Source of the DNA: Flavobacteriales bacterium
GTDB taxonomy: Bacteria > Bacteroidota > Bacteroidia > Flavobacteriales_F > PHOS-HE28
Reading direction: 5' to 3'
NCBI GenBank assembly: GCA_016715895.1
Contig: JADJXH010000004.1
Span: forward strand, 2,108,001 to 2,172,000
DNA: 64,000 nucleotides
Within the stretch, counting starts at the first letter, position 1, and each line of letters begins with the position of its first letter. Shown in pieces: positions 7,116 to 17,700 of this stretch. The translations under genes were made by a program, and so were the position numbers. The notes beneath the pieces were generated by a model. It was not told the DNA's origin. It ran no database searches and saw only the letters and a list, made by a program, of their open reading frames with translations.

Positions 7116-9469
7116 GGGTCGGGCCCCGGGTAGGCCACCCGGAAGTGGACCGTGGTGGAGCGGCCCTCCGTATCGGACAAAGTTAGGCGATGCGGACCCG
7201 GATCAAGGTCCAGGGCCGGTCGGTGAACGGTGCGTGTGGTGGCCCGGTACCTTCCGTCCACATGCCAGTGGATCACGGCGCCGGCCTCGCGGTGGGCGGC
7301 TTCGGCGACGACCCTTCCGCGCCTTCCGTCCAGTTCCCGGGCAAGGAGCACCACCGAACCCGGCTCCGGATAGATCAGCTGCATCAGGTCCTCCAGATCC
7401 GGAGCGGCAGTGCCCGGCAACGGGGGCGGAAGCCTGAGGTACAGCGGGTCCGTGGGGGCGTAGTACGCTTCCATCGCCGGTGGAAGCACGAACCAGGGCA
7501 CGGGCGTACCTCCGTCCTGCCCCGAGGCCCGGTGTGCGCGATCGGCGGTGCACCAGACCATGCGGTGGTAGGGGCATGGCGGGGTGGCCAGCCCGGTTCG
7601 AGGGATGGGCACGGTATCCACGTCCGGACAGGCGGCCTGGGCGCGATGCCCGCTGCGGCGGCATAGCGGCCATGGCACCAGCAGGTCATGCGGAGGGGAG
7701 GGTGGAGGCCCGGGCTCCATCAACCCGAACAGCTCGAATAGGACCGGTGCGGCCATGAGCCCCCCGGTCAGCCCCGGCCGTCCCTCGCCATCGGCATTGC
7801 CGCACCAGACCCCGATCGCATGCTGTTCGGTGACCCCGATGGCCCAGGCATCGCGGTGGCCGTAGCTGGTACCGGTCTTCCATGCGATGCGCCGGGCCCC
7901 GGCGAAGTGCTGCCAACCGGCTTCCTCGGTCGGTCGGGCCGCGCGGGTCAGTGCTTCCAGGGCGAAGTGCGCTCCGGAGGCCGTGATGGGCGACGGCCCG
8001 GTCCGCGCAGGCTCACCTGCGATCACGATCGGATCGCGGACCACCTGCCCGGGGTCGGTGGCCGATCGCCCATGATGCGCCCGAACACGGGCCAGGCCGG
8101 CGTACGCACCGGTGATCTCCAGCAGCGTGGTCTCGCCTCCGCCCAGGATCAGGCTGAGCCCGTAGTGGTCGGCCGAGCGTTCCAAGGACCTGATCCCCAT
8201 CGCCCGGAACAGCCGCAGCGAGCGGTCGATGCCATGCTGGCGCAGGGCGCGCACCGCCGGTACGTTCAATGATCGGGCCAGTGCGGTGGAAGCGGGGACG
8301 GCGCCCTGGTACCGGCCGTCGTAGTTGCCGGGGGCGAAGCCGTCGTAATGCACGGGAAGGTCGGCCACGAGCATGTCAGGCAGCAGCTCGCCAACATCGA
8401 GCTGCGCGGCATACAGGAACGGCTTGAGGAGGCTGCCGGTACTGCGCCGCGCGCGCACCAGGTCCACCTGTCCATTGTGCAGGCCACCGGCCGATCTCAG
8501 GTTGCCCACGTAGGCCAGGACCTCACCGGTGGTGATGTCCATGATCACCGCAGCGGCGTTCATGACACGGTCGGAGCGCAGGCGTTGGGCGTGGCGGTCC
8601 AACACGCCGGCAGCGCGCTCTTGAAGAGCCCCGTCGACAGTGCAGCGGATGGTCCCCGCATGCGACGAGCCGAGGGTGGCGAGCAGATGGGGGGCACGAT
8701 CCGGAAGGGCCATGGGCTTGGACGGCAGGGGTTCCTCCCGGGCGAGCGACCATTCCAGTTCGGTCAGCCGTCCATCGGCCAGCAGCCTGTCCAGCAGGCG
8801 ATCGCGTTTGGCACGCAGGGCCTCCCGGTGGCGGCCGGGGTGCATCAGGGAGGGGGCGTTGGGGAGCACGGCCAGCGTGGCCGCCTCGGCCCAGCTCAAG
8901 GCATGGGGGGAATGTCCGAAGAAACGCCAGCTGGCGGCCTCCAGGCCCACCACATTGCCGCCGAACGGCGCGTGCGCCGCATGCATGCGCAGGATCTCGG
9001 CTTTGCTGAAGCGCAGCTCAAGCCCCACGGCAAGGGCCATGTCCAGCACTTTGTTCACCAGCGTCCGCTCTCCACCGCGGGCCAGCCGTGCCACCTGCAT
9101 GGTGATGGTGCTTCCCCCGCTCAGCACCCGTCCGGCGCGCACGTTCTGCCACACCGCCCGCACCAGGGCGACGGGGTTGATCCCGGGATGCCGGTGGAAG
9201 TACCGGTCCTCGAACCGCAGCAGGCAGGTCTCGAAGCGCGGGTCGAGGGGGGCGCTGCCCTCGTCCAGCCGCCACTGCCCATCCGCGGCCACCCGGGCGC
9301 CGAGCAGCCGGCCATCCCGGTCCAGAAGGGCCACCGATCGGGGCTTGGTGAAGAGGGGCCGGCCGGCCCATGCCCAGCAGGCCAGCAGCACCACGGCCAG
9401 CACCGCAAGGCCCCGGGTCGCCAGGGGGCGAACGCGCTTGGACAACCAAATGTGCGGGGGGGGCGTCAT
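7112..9469 (-). CDS. pbpC: Penicillin-binding protein 1C (bifunctional transglycosylase/transpeptidase)
   Basis: This is a membrane-anchored peptidoglycan synthase of 785 residues. A transmembrane segment spans about residues 18-36. The GT51 glycosyltransferase domain has its catalytic Glu87 in RFEDRYFHRHPG. The transpeptidase domain shows Ser346-x-x-Lys349 (TGSLLKP), Ser400-Leu-Asn402 and Lys531-Thr-Gly533 (KTGTS). After about residue 590 comes the PBP1C-specific C-terminal domain, ending in a beta-rich segment. In E. coli and many other bacteria pbpC sits beside the alpha-2-macroglobulin gene yfhM. Here that gene is about 5 kb upstream on the same strand, with two T9SS genes and one small gene between them. 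Confidence 0.93.
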   Translation of the reverse strand: MTPPPHIWLSKRVRPLATRGLAVLAVVLLACWAWAGRPLFTKPRSVALLDRDGRLLGARVAADGQWRLDEGSAPLDPRFETCLLRFEDRYFHRHPGINPVALVRAVWQNVRAGRVLSGGSTITMQVARLARGGERTLVNKVLDMALAVGLELRFSKAEILRMHAAHAPFGGNVVGLEAASWRFFGHSPHALSWAEAATLAVLPNAPSLMHPGRHREALRAKRDRLLDRLLADGRLTELEWSLAREEPLPSKPMALPDRAPHLLATLGSSHAGTIRCTVDGALQERAAGVLDRHAQRLRSDRVMNAAAVIMDITTGEVLAYVGNLRSAGGLHNGQVDLVRARRSTGSLLKPFLYAAQLDVGELLPDMLVADLPVHYDGFAPGNYDGRYQGAVPASTALARSLNVPAVRALRQHGIDRSLRLFRAMGIRSLERSADHYGLSLILGGGETTLLEITGAYAGLARVRAHHGRSATDPGQVVRDPIVIAGEPARTGPSPITASGAHFALEALTRAARPTEEAGWQHFAGARRIAWKTGTSYGHRDAWAIGVTEQHAIGVWCGNADGEGRPGLTGGLMAAPVLFELFGLMEPGPPPSPPHDLLVPWPLCRRSGHRAQAACPDVDTVPIPRTGLATPPCPYHRMVWCTADRAHRASGQDGGTPVPWFVLPPAMEAYYAPTDPLYLRLPPPLPGTAAPDLEDLMQLIYPEPGSVVLLARELDGRRGRVVAEAAHREAGAVIHWHVDGRYRATTRTVHRPALDLDPGPHRLTLSDTEGRSTTVHFRVAYPGPDP

Positions 9470-9521
9470 GCAGGGTGGAACTCGTCGGCTCCGAAGATCC
9501 GTCGGAGTTCCATGGGAACCT

Positions 9522-9529
9522 TATCTTCG
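9522..9529 (+). promoter_or_regulatory. -7 element TATCTTCG for the giant T9SS protein
   Basis: TATCTTCG differs by one base from TAnnTTTG and ends 19 bases before the ATG at 9549. It lies in the short divergent region shared with pbpC. No clear -33 element was seen. Confidence 0.4.
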
Positions 9530-9548
9530 ACCGCCTTAACGAACCACG

Positions 9549-12500
9549 ATGCACCGTAAACTGCTGGCACTGGCTGCCTTGGCCACCCTCTCCTGGCATG
9601 ATGCGAAAGCCACCCACGTGTCGGGTGGTGAGATCATCTATGAATGTCTTGGGAACGGGGAGTATGCGTTCACCATGATCATCTACCGGGACTGCGCAGG
9701 GACCACCCTGAGCCAGTCGTATGACATCACGCTGCAGAGCCCGTGCGGCAACCAGCAGGTGACGGTCACCCAGCAGAGCTTCTCCGAGGTGAGCCAGTTG
9801 TGTCCGAACGAGCTCCAGAACAGTACATGCAACAATGGGACCCTCCCGGGTTTGGAGGAGTATATCTACACGGGCATCGCCACGGTGCCTCCCTGTGATT
9901 TCTGGACGGCGTCGTGGTCCTTGTGCTGCCGCAACGATGCCATCGAGAACCTGCAGCAACCAGGCACTGTGGAGGGCTACATCGAGACCACCTTCAATAA
10001 TGCGGACTATCCATGCGAGGACTCCCCGGTGTTCACGAGCGCGCCGATCCCGTACGTATGCCTCAACCAGCCGGTGCTCTACAGCTACGGGGTGTACGAT
10101 CCGGACGGCGACAGCCTGAGCTATGCCCTGCATCCCGCGCTTGACGCGGGTGGAACGCTCATCGGCTACGTGTTCCCATACACCGCCAATGAGCCGATCA
10201 CGGGTATGACCCTCGATCCGGTGACCGGCCTGCTCACCTTCACCCCGAACGCCATCGGCAACTTCGTGGTGGTGGTGGAGGTGACGCAGTACGATGAGGA
10301 CGGCAACGTGATCGGCACGGTGATGCGCGACATGCAGTTCGTGGTGATCCCCTGCACCAACCAGGCGCCGGATCCGGCCTACTGCATCTCGAACTTCTCC
10401 GGTACGGCGGTGCAGGTGAGCTGCACGGAGATCGAGTTGTGCGAGTCCGACAATTTCTGCTTCGACGTCGTGATCGGCGACCCCGACCTGGGGGACACCC
10501 TGGTGGTGGAGAGCAACGTGCAACAGAACCTCCCGGGTTCCACCATTTCCTGGACGGGCACCAACCCGGTGACGATCACCGTGTGCTGGACGGCCCAACC
10601 GGGTAACAACGGGTTCTATCCGTTCACCATCACCGTGGAGGACCAGAACTGCCCGATCAGTGCGTTCCAGACCTATGTGTTCAACACGAACGTGCTCCAG
10701 CGTACCTCGGTCGGCCCCGACCAGACCATCTGCGGGCCGCAGGTCGCGAACATCGAGGCGGAAGGGGGCGCCAACTTCGTGTGGTCCATCCTGCCGGGTG
10801 GCGACCCCATCACCCCGCAGAACTTCATCTGCCTCGACCCGCCCTTCTGCTCACAGGTGATCGCCGATCCCAACAGCACCACCACGTATGTGGTCGTGAG
10901 CGACCTGGCGGGCTCCTGCATCAACTCCGACACGATCACGGTGGCCGTGGTGAGCGACTTCTCCTTCTCCCTCACCCAGAGCGACGACACGCTTTGCCTG
11001 GGCGAGACCGCACAGATCAACGTCATCACCAATCCGGCGCTGCCGGGCTACACCTTTGAGTGGACGCCGTCGCTCGGTCTTTCCGCGGACGACATCGCGA
11101 ACCCGATCGCCGGGTACAGCCAGCCGGGCACGTATGACTACGCAGTGGAGGTCACCAGCCCGGACGGATGCACCAAGCGGGATTCGAGCCTGACGCTCGT
11201 CGTCCTGCCGGGATTCGTGCCTGACTTCACCGTCTCGGTGGCTGACGATTCCTTCTGCGAGGGCCAGGGCACCACGTTCACCGTGGAGATCGACAACTCC
11301 CCCCCGATCTACTGCGGACAGAACTTCGCGGGCTGCACCTCGGGCATCGTGGCCGATTTCGAGCTGGGCACGGATGTGATCCAGGGAACGACCACCTCGT
11401 ACCCCGCGCCGTTCGGCAACTGGTACAACAGCGCCAAGCACCAGGTCCTCATCCGCGCCGGCGAGCTCCAGGCCCTGGGCTTCACGGGCGGGACGATCAA
11501 CGAACTGTCCATGAACATAGCGGCGGTCAACGGCCTGTCCCTGTACCCGGGCTGGCAGATCCACATGGGCTGCACCACGCTCGATTCGCTGAACATCGAC
11601 CAGGGCTTTGTCACCGGCCTGTTCCCGGTCTTCGGGCCCACCGACGTGCCCATCACCCTGGGTTGGAACAACTTCGTGCTGAACCCGGGCTTCAACTGGG
11701 ACGGTGTCTCCAACGTGATCGTCGAGTTCTGCTTCAGCAACTACCCGAACGGGTTCACCCAGAACTCGCCCACCTTCGCCACCAACACGGGCTACACCTC
11801 GGTGATCTACCACTTCACCGATGGCGCCAACCTGTGCGACACCATCCCGCCGGCCTTCTTCAACCAGGGTGAGAGCGCCGACCGTCCGAACATGCGCTTC
11901 CGGGTGTGTGCGGGTGTCAACGAGGATCTGCTCACCTACAGCTGGTCGCCCACGGTGGGTCTGTCGGACCCGAACAGCGGGGTGACCAACGTGGTGCCGG
12001 TGACCTCTCCGGCCAGCTATACGGTGACGGTGGGTGATCCCGGCCTGGGCTGCTTCGGCACCGCCACGGTGACGACCACCTGGGATCCCCCGGCGGACGT
12101 GAGCTTCAACCCGTTGCCCAACGAGGGTGTCGCACCGCTGGACGTCTTCTTCGACAACACCTCTTCCGGAAACGTGGTCTCCTTCAACTGGAACTTCGGC
12201 GACACCACCGGGACCTCCACGGAGTTCGAGCCGACCTACACCTTCAACGAACCGGGCGTCTATATCATCACGTTGAACGGCGTGAGCGACCAGGGCTGCA
12301 CCGGCTTCTACCAGGATACGGTGATCGTGCTGCCGGATCCCATCGTCATCATCCCGAACGTCTTCAGCCCGAACGGGGATGGCAACAACGACGCCTTCGA
12401 ATACGCCGACCTGCGCGGGTGGAAGAGCGTGGAGATGACCATTTACGACCGCTGGGGCACCAAGGTGTATGCCGTGCCGCAGACCACGACCAACAAGGTG

Positions 12501-12614
12501 ATCTGGAAGCCAAGCTCCAACATCTCGGAGGGTACGTACTACTGGGTCTTCGTGGGGGTCGGGAACGATGGTTCCGAAGTGAAGGAACAGGGTCACGTCA
12601 CCTTGTTGAGGTGA
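9549..12614 (+). CDS. Large Ig/PKD-repeat protein with gliding-motility (CHU_C, type B) T9SS sorting domain
   Basis: This is a 1,021-residue cell-surface or secreted protein. The signal peptide (about residues 1-21) is followed by THVSGGEIIYEC, an N-terminal region common in Bacteroidota surface proteins. Cys-rich Ig-like domains and a PKD domain (VSFNWNFGDTTG) come next. The C-terminal 85 residues are a type B sorting domain: NVFSPNGDGNNDAF, then MTIYDRWGTKVY and a GTYYWVF strand. Such proteins leave through the type IX system and serve in adhesion or gliding, but the ligand is unknown. A module of about 195 residues around residues 580-775 (IYCGQNFAGC to MRFRVCAG) appears inserted inside one Ig-like domain. 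A terminator follows the gene. Confidence 0.9.
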   Translation: MHRKLLALAALATLSWHDAKATHVSGGEIIYECLGNGEYAFTMIIYRDCAGTTLSQSYDITLQSPCGNQQVTVTQQSFSEVSQLCPNELQNSTCNNGTLPGLEEYIYTGIATVPPCDFWTASWSLCCRNDAIENLQQPGTVEGYIETTFNNADYPCEDSPVFTSAPIPYVCLNQPVLYSYGVYDPDGDSLSYALHPALDAGGTLIGYVFPYTANEPITGMTLDPVTGLLTFTPNAIGNFVVVVEVTQYDEDGNVIGTVMRDMQFVVIPCTNQAPDPAYCISNFSGTAVQVSCTEIELCESDNFCFDVVIGDPDLGDTLVVESNVQQNLPGSTISWTGTNPVTITVCWTAQPGNNGFYPFTITVEDQNCPISAFQTYVFNTNVLQRTSVGPDQTICGPQVANIEAEGGANFVWSILPGGDPITPQNFICLDPPFCSQVIADPNSTTTYVVVSDLAGSCINSDTITVAVVSDFSFSLTQSDDTLCLGETAQINVITNPALPGYTFEWTPSLGLSADDIANPIAGYSQPGTYDYAVEVTSPDGCTKRDSSLTLVVLPGFVPDFTVSVADDSFCEGQGTTFTVEIDNSPPIYCGQNFAGCTSGIVADFELGTDVIQGTTTSYPAPFGNWYNSAKHQVLIRAGELQALGFTGGTINELSMNIAAVNGLSLYPGWQIHMGCTTLDSLNIDQGFVTGLFPVFGPTDVPITLGWNNFVLNPGFNWDGVSNVIVEFCFSNYPNGFTQNSPTFATNTGYTSVIYHFTDGANLCDTIPPAFFNQGESADRPNMRFRVCAGVNEDLLTYSWSPTVGLSDPNSGVTNVVPVTSPASYTVTVGDPGLGCFGTATVTTTWDPPADVSFNPLPNEGVAPLDVFFDNTSSGNVVSFNWNFGDTTGTSTEFEPTYTFNEPGVYIITLNGVSDQGCTGFYQDTVIVLPDPIVIIPNVFSPNGDGNNDAFEYADLRGWKSVEMTIYDRWGTKVYAVPQTTTNKVIWKPSSNISEGTYYWVFVGVGNDGSEVKEQGHVTLLR

Positions 12615-12634
12615 TCGGCCCGATGAACGGATCG

Positions 12635-12666
12635 CGAGGGGCCCGACCATGGGCCCCTCGTCTTTT
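12635..12666 (+). terminator. Rho-independent terminator
   Basis: A 10-bp GC-rich stem (arms 12635-12644 and 12651-12660, six-base loop) is followed by TCTTTT. It lies 20 bases after the stop of the giant T9SS protein. Confidence 0.75.
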
Positions 12667-12691
12667 CCACGCCATGGGTCACCGGCCTGCC

Positions 12692-12699
12692 TATTTTCG
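12692..12699 (+). promoter_or_regulatory. -7 element TATTTTCG six bases before the start codon
   Basis: TATTTTCG is one base from TAnnTTTG. Only six bases separate it from the ATG at 12706, which places the expected transcription start at or next to the start codon (a leaderless arrangement). Confidence 0.45.
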
Positions 12700-12705
12700 T
12701 TCTGC

Positions 12706-14325
12706 ATGACAAGCGCTGGCAGCACAGGCTGGGTATGGGCCATGGTCGCGTTCTTCGGCGGTGCCGGGCTGTCGGCGCAGCATGACCCGGGTGACGGACC
12801 GGGCCGCACGGTGTTCGCAGCGCCGTTCGTGGAGGCGGAGGCCCTGGCCCTGGATGAAGCGGGTCGTGCCCTTGGCCTGCCACCGGCCTACGGCATGGTG
12901 CTTCCCGTGCAGGCCGCGGATGACGCCACCTCATCCCCAAGAGGCGTGAGGCGCATCCAGGTCTGTTCGGAGGGTGCCCTGGCTGTGGAACCGTTCCTGG
13001 TGGACGTGCGGCTCGGGCGGGAGGAGCGGCTCGTCCTGCGCGACGCGAACACCTTGGAACCGATCGTCAGCATCACACGGGAGGAGGTGCCGGCCAGTGG
13101 CCGTGTGGCGCTGCCCCGTGCCTTCGGCCCCTGTTGCATCATCGAAGTGGTGGGTGGGCGGCATGCGGCCGTGGAAGGCACGTTCACGGTGGCGGAAGTG
13201 GGGCACACCTTTCGGGAAGAGTCCTGGCACAAGGCCGATCCGTGCGAGGTGGATGTGAACTGCCCCGAGGGGCAGCCCTACGCCGATCAGCGCGATGCGG
13301 TGGTCCGGGTGGGCGTGAGGGCCAACGGGGCGCTCATCTGGTGCTCGGGCACCCTCATGAACAACACCGCGCAGGACTGCCGCCCCTTCATCCTCACCGC
13401 CCTGCATTGCGGTCTGAACTCCACCGCGTCCGATCTGCAGGACTACAAGTTCTACTTCGGGTATCAGCGCACGGGCTGTGGCAGCGGACCGGCCGACCAG
13501 ACGAAGTACATCACCGGATGCCACCGACGCGCGGACAGCAACGATGGCGGGTTGAACGGGTCGGACTTCCTGCTCCTGGAAGCGTACACCAGCGTCCCGT
13601 CGAGCTTCGATCCCTATTGGGCGGGTTGGGATGCTTCGAGTGCACCGAGCAACAGCGGGGTCACCATCCACCATCCCACGGGCAGTGAGAAGAAGGTGAG
13701 CACCTACGCGATGAACCTGCTCACTTCGCAGTGGATCGCCGGCGGACCTTACAGCCACTGGTTCGTGAAATGGACGGCCACGGCCAACGGGCATGGGGTC
13801 ACCGAGCCCGGGTCGTCCGGGGCCCCGCTGCTCGATGCGAACGGTCGGGTGATCGGCACCCTGAGCGGAGGGACCAGCTGCTGTGTGATGGATGGCTGCG
13901 GACTGCCCGGTTCGGGCCCGGACCAGCCGGACTACTACGGGAAGATGAGCTTTCACTGGACCCAGAACCCCAACACGGCCACGCAGAAGTTGAAGGCCTG
14001 GCTCGATCCGATCGACCTGGGTGTGCTTGCCCTGGACGGGTCAAGGTCGCCTTGCGCGATCGGCCTGGAGGAACGCCCGCTGCCGGGGCTGCGCGTTCAT
14101 CCTGTGCCGGCGCGGGATCGGTTGGTGGTGGCGTGGGACGGGCCTGAGGCGGCGGTCGATCTGGTGATCTGGTCGGTGGCCGGTCAGCCGGTGCGCCGCA
14201 TGCAGGGCCGCAATGGGACCCCGCTGGAGGTGGGGGACCTGCCCGCCGGCAGCTATGTCATCACCGTGACCGACGCTTCCGGCCGGCGTGCCGCACACCC
14301 GGTGATCTTGCTCGGGGCACCATGA
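12706..14325 (+). CDS. Secreted trypsin-like serine protease with T9SS C-terminal domain
   Basis: This 539-residue exported protease belongs to the S1 (lysyl-endopeptidase-like) group. The ATG at 12706 was chosen for its signal peptide (ending SAQHD) and the promoter element just upstream. A propeptide-like region of about 160 residues precedes the catalytic domain. The triad is His in ILTALHC, Asp in GSDFLLLE and Ser in EPGSSGAPLLD, with several paired cysteines around it. The last 80 residues (LRVHPVPARDRLVV to the VILLGAP end) resemble a type A T9SS sorting domain with the usual VxxxxGxxV and LPAGSYVI strands. Substrate preference cannot be read with confidence. A terminator begins just after the stop. 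Confidence 0.88.
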   Translation: MTSAGSTGWVWAMVAFFGGAGLSAQHDPGDGPGRTVFAAPFVEAEALALDEAGRALGLPPAYGMVLPVQAADDATSSPRGVRRIQVCSEGALAVEPFLVDVRLGREERLVLRDANTLEPIVSITREEVPASGRVALPRAFGPCCIIEVVGGRHAAVEGTFTVAEVGHTFREESWHKADPCEVDVNCPEGQPYADQRDAVVRVGVRANGALIWCSGTLMNNTAQDCRPFILTALHCGLNSTASDLQDYKFYFGYQRTGCGSGPADQTKYITGCHRRADSNDGGLNGSDFLLLEAYTSVPSSFDPYWAGWDASSAPSNSGVTIHHPTGSEKKVSTYAMNLLTSQWIAGGPYSHWFVKWTATANGHGVTEPGSSGAPLLDANGRVIGTLSGGTSCCVMDGCGLPGSGPDQPDYYGKMSFHWTQNPNTATQKLKAWLDPIDLGVLALDGSRSPCAIGLEERPLPGLRVHPVPARDRLVVAWDGPEAAVDLVIWSVAGQPVRRMQGRNGTPLEVGDLPAGSYVITVTDASGRRAAHPVILLGAP

Positions 14326-14327
14326 GA

Positions 14328-14349
14328 AAAGGCGCCCGCAGGCGCCTTT
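14328..14349. terminator. Bidirectional terminator
   Basis: A 9-bp stem (AAAGGCGCC / GGCGCCTTT, four-base loop) has A-rich and T-rich arms, so it can act on both strands between convergent genes. Confidence 0.75.
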
Positions 14350-14373
14350 CCGATCGGGGCCTGATGGGCCCGT

Positions 14374-14691
14374 TCATTTCAATTCCTGCACGGTCCGACC
14401 GCTCGCACGGTACTTGGCGTCCATCTCGGCCCTGGCCTTGCGGGCATCCGCTTCATTGGTGTGGCGGACCACCTGCCAGCGCTGGGTCGGCACCGAGGCG
14501 GGCAGCTTGCCGAAGCGCGCCAGTACGGCATCGTTGGAGAGCTCCGCGTCCACCGCGATCACCTCGGAAAGAAGGATGCCACCACCCTTCTCCTCACCGA
14601 CGACGAAGGCCGAGGTGATGGGTTGCTGGGCCTGGGCGGCGACGGCGACGATGGCGCAGGTGGCGGCGAAGACAAGGCGGCGAAGGGTCAT
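14374..14691 (-). CDS. Small exported protein of unknown function
   Basis: This 105-residue protein has a clear signal peptide (MTLRRLVFAATCAIVAVAAQAQ). The mature part is about 83 residues, predicted mixed alpha/beta, with a C-terminal segment (NEADARKARAEMDAKYRASG) resembling the end of a SPOR-like or sulfur-carrier fold. I do not recognise the family. TAACATTG, one base off TAnnTTTG, lies about 19 bases upstream of its ATG and could be its own promoter. It sits just downstream of the alpha-2-macroglobulin gene on the same strand. Confidence 0.65.
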   Translation of the reverse strand: MTLRRLVFAATCAIVAVAAQAQQPITSAFVVGEEKGGGILLSEVIAVDAELSNDAVLARFGKLPASVPTQRWQVVRHTNEADARKARAEMDAKYRASGRTVQELK

Positions 14692-14734
14692 GGGCCTGGG
14701 TTTGTTCCTGCAATGTTACGCATCAAAGGGCACC

Positions 14735-17700
14735 TCACCGCCCCGCTTGTGGTTCGGCCCAGGGGACGATCACCTGCACCGGCCCACCCTGTGTCCGGGC
14801 ATGGATCCGCGCATCGTACATCGCCTCCACCTGGGCACCGGGGAAGTGGTATCGCCCCGCATAGGCCGCGGTCGCGCGCAGATGGAACACGGCCTTCTGG
14901 CCACGCGCGAGATCGAAGTAGGTCATCACCCGGTCGTCCCGCACGTCCTGGTGGGTGTAGGGGCTGTCCGTGTGGATCCGCTCAAGGCCCTCCATGCGGG
15001 CGTTGCGCACCTCCCATCCGGAAGGGAAGATCTGGGTGAGCGCCAGGTTGCTGTACACCGGCTCGGTGCCCACATGGGTCACCTCCACCTTCAACAGCAC
15101 ATCGGTGCCCTGCGTGAGCTGCGCCGGGTCGAGCGTGCCTCCATCCGATCCGGTGAAGGTGGTCCTGATGGCGAGGCCGTTCGATGACGCGTGCTCCACA
15201 CCCTGCGCTGGTGTACCGAGCCGTGTGATGCGTGTGAAGACCATGCCGGTGCCCTTGTTGACCACCTGCACGCTGTGCGGCCGGTCCGGCGCTTCCAGCG
15301 TCATCCGCCATGCGGAGCGATCGCTGCGCACCGCCGTGGGCTTCCGATCGATGGTGACGACAAGGTCGAGCCCGGTGTTCCGCCCGTGGGCGGCCGTATA
15401 GCGGCTCACGGCCATCAGGGCGAAGGCGGTGCTCTGGGTGCTGAGCCACTCCTCGCTGCCGAGGCGCTCGGCGATGCGCATGATCACCGGACCGGCCTCG
15501 GGAAGCCGCGCACTTCGCAACAGGGACATGGCGATCAAGGCCTCGTCGCGGACCGCGCTGCCGTAGGTGCCGCTGAGTTCAGCATAATCCGCGATCCCCA
15601 CCGATGCGCCCGTGGTCAAGGCGCTCGCGGCATCCGTCCGGCCCAATTCGGCATAGGCGGCGGCCAGGGTCCACCGCGCCATGGGTTCAAGGGCGGGCAG
15701 CGAGCGCAGGCGGTTCATCGCGGCCGGTTCGGCAGCGCCCGCCAGCGCCAGGGCGAACAGGCGATAGGCCTGCACGAACGCGGAACGGCCATCGACCGCA
15801 GGTGACCACGAGCGTGCCGCGTTGCGCTGCGCCCCGATCCACGCCGTGCGCATGGCCGCGGGCACCGCATGGCCCGTTCGGGCCGCTTCCAACAGGAAAT
15901 GCCCCGCATAGATGCTGCTCCAGTCGTCCGTGTGGGTGCCGCCCGGCCAATAGCTGAAGCGGCCGTCGCCACGCTGGAACGAAGCGAGTTTGCGGATTGC
16001 GGCGCCCACGTCGGCATCCACCTGTTCCTTCAGCGCCGGCGACAGGTCGATCAGCCCGTCGAGGTACAGCTGGGGGAAGGCCTTGGATACGGTCTGCTCA
16101 AGGCATCCATGAGGGTAGCCCAGCAGTTCGCGAAGGCGTCGCTCCAGACCCAGCGGCGGCATGCTGGTGACCTCGACGACGGCGGTGTTCGTGCCAGCGG
16201 TACCGATGGGATCAACGGACAGGTCCAGCTGCCCACCCGGGCTTACCACACCATCCTCCGAGCGCGTGATCGGCAGCATCGGTGAGCGCACGCCGATGTC
16301 GATGCGCGTGGAGGCCCGCTCGGTGCCGGCCCGGGCCGTCACGTTCACCTGCGCCGCGCCCGTGCGCTCCTGTGCCCGCAGGCGGAATCGGATCACCTGC
16401 TCGCCGGTCCGCTCGAACCGGACCACGCGCTCGAGGGCACCTTCTCCGGTGACGGCGCCCGACAGGTCGACCTTGACGGAGACCTCCCGCATCGCTTTGT
16501 CCATGGCGAACACGGTGACGGGAAGATCCACCGATTCGTCCGGCCCGAGGACCCGGGGCAGGGTGGCCAGCACCATCAGCGGCTGTCGCACAGGCACCGT
16601 GCGTTCGGCGTTCCCATAGGCGCCATCGGGGTGGCTGGCGACCACCATCACGCGCAGGCTGCCCACGTAGTTGTCGACGGTGAACCGATGGGTGCCGCGC
16701 TGTCCGGGGGCCAGGGACAAGGGGCCGGCATGAAGCACCACATGTTTGAAACGGCCGATGCGGGAGGGGTCGACCGGACCACCGCCATCGCTGCCCCCGA
16801 CGGCCAGCACGCGGCCGGCCTCCACGCCGAACGCGCCGATCACCTGATCGTACAGGTCGAAGCTGTGCACGCCGAGCGCTTCACGCGCGTACAGGCTCGC
16901 CCATGGGTCGGGTGTGCGGAAGCGTGTGAGGTCGAGCAGGCCCTCGTCCACCGCGTACAGCATGTAGTGCATGGCGCGCCCGCTCTTCTCCACCACGCTG
17001 ATCGTGAACTCACGCCCGGGCTTGATCTCCGCCGGCGCCTCGATCAGCGGCTCCAGCCGGGTCGACGGATCCTCGACCAGGATGGGGATCACGCCGTAGA
17101 GGCGGATGGGCAGGTCGTTGTCCACCTCCGCGTGCGGTTGCAGGAGCGTGACGTGCGCGTGGATGTTCGGCATCATGGCGGCCGTGGCCTTGAAGCGGTG
17201 GGTGGTGCCGCCTTCGGTCAGCGCGATGCGCGTGATCTCGACCACCCGGTGCCCGTTCTCCAGGCTCACGATCGCGGTTCCGTTGCGCGTGGAGGGGATC
17301 GTGAGCTCCACTTCATCGCCCGGAGCGTACCGGTCGCGGGTGGTGCTGATGGCCAGTCGTGTGGCCGCCGGGTCCTTGCCGCGACCGGCGGGAACGGCCG
17401 TTCCCTCGGCGCTGACGTGAAGGCTGACCACGGCCACGTGGCCGCTTGCCGGATCCTCCGCGCGGACCAGATACCGGCCGGAAGCGGTGGCTTCCATGCG
17501 CACATCCACCGAGCCCCGGCCTTGTGCGTCGGTGACCACATCGTGGGTGGACACCAGGCGCAGGCCTTCTCCGGTGCGGCCGCTCGTGGGACCGTCCATG
17601 GCCCCATGCCACCAGCGCTCTTCGTCCACCTTCAGCACCTGCACCTTCAGGGGGGGGCCCGGTACGGGCCGACCTGAGCCGTCCACGCTCACCAGGTCGA

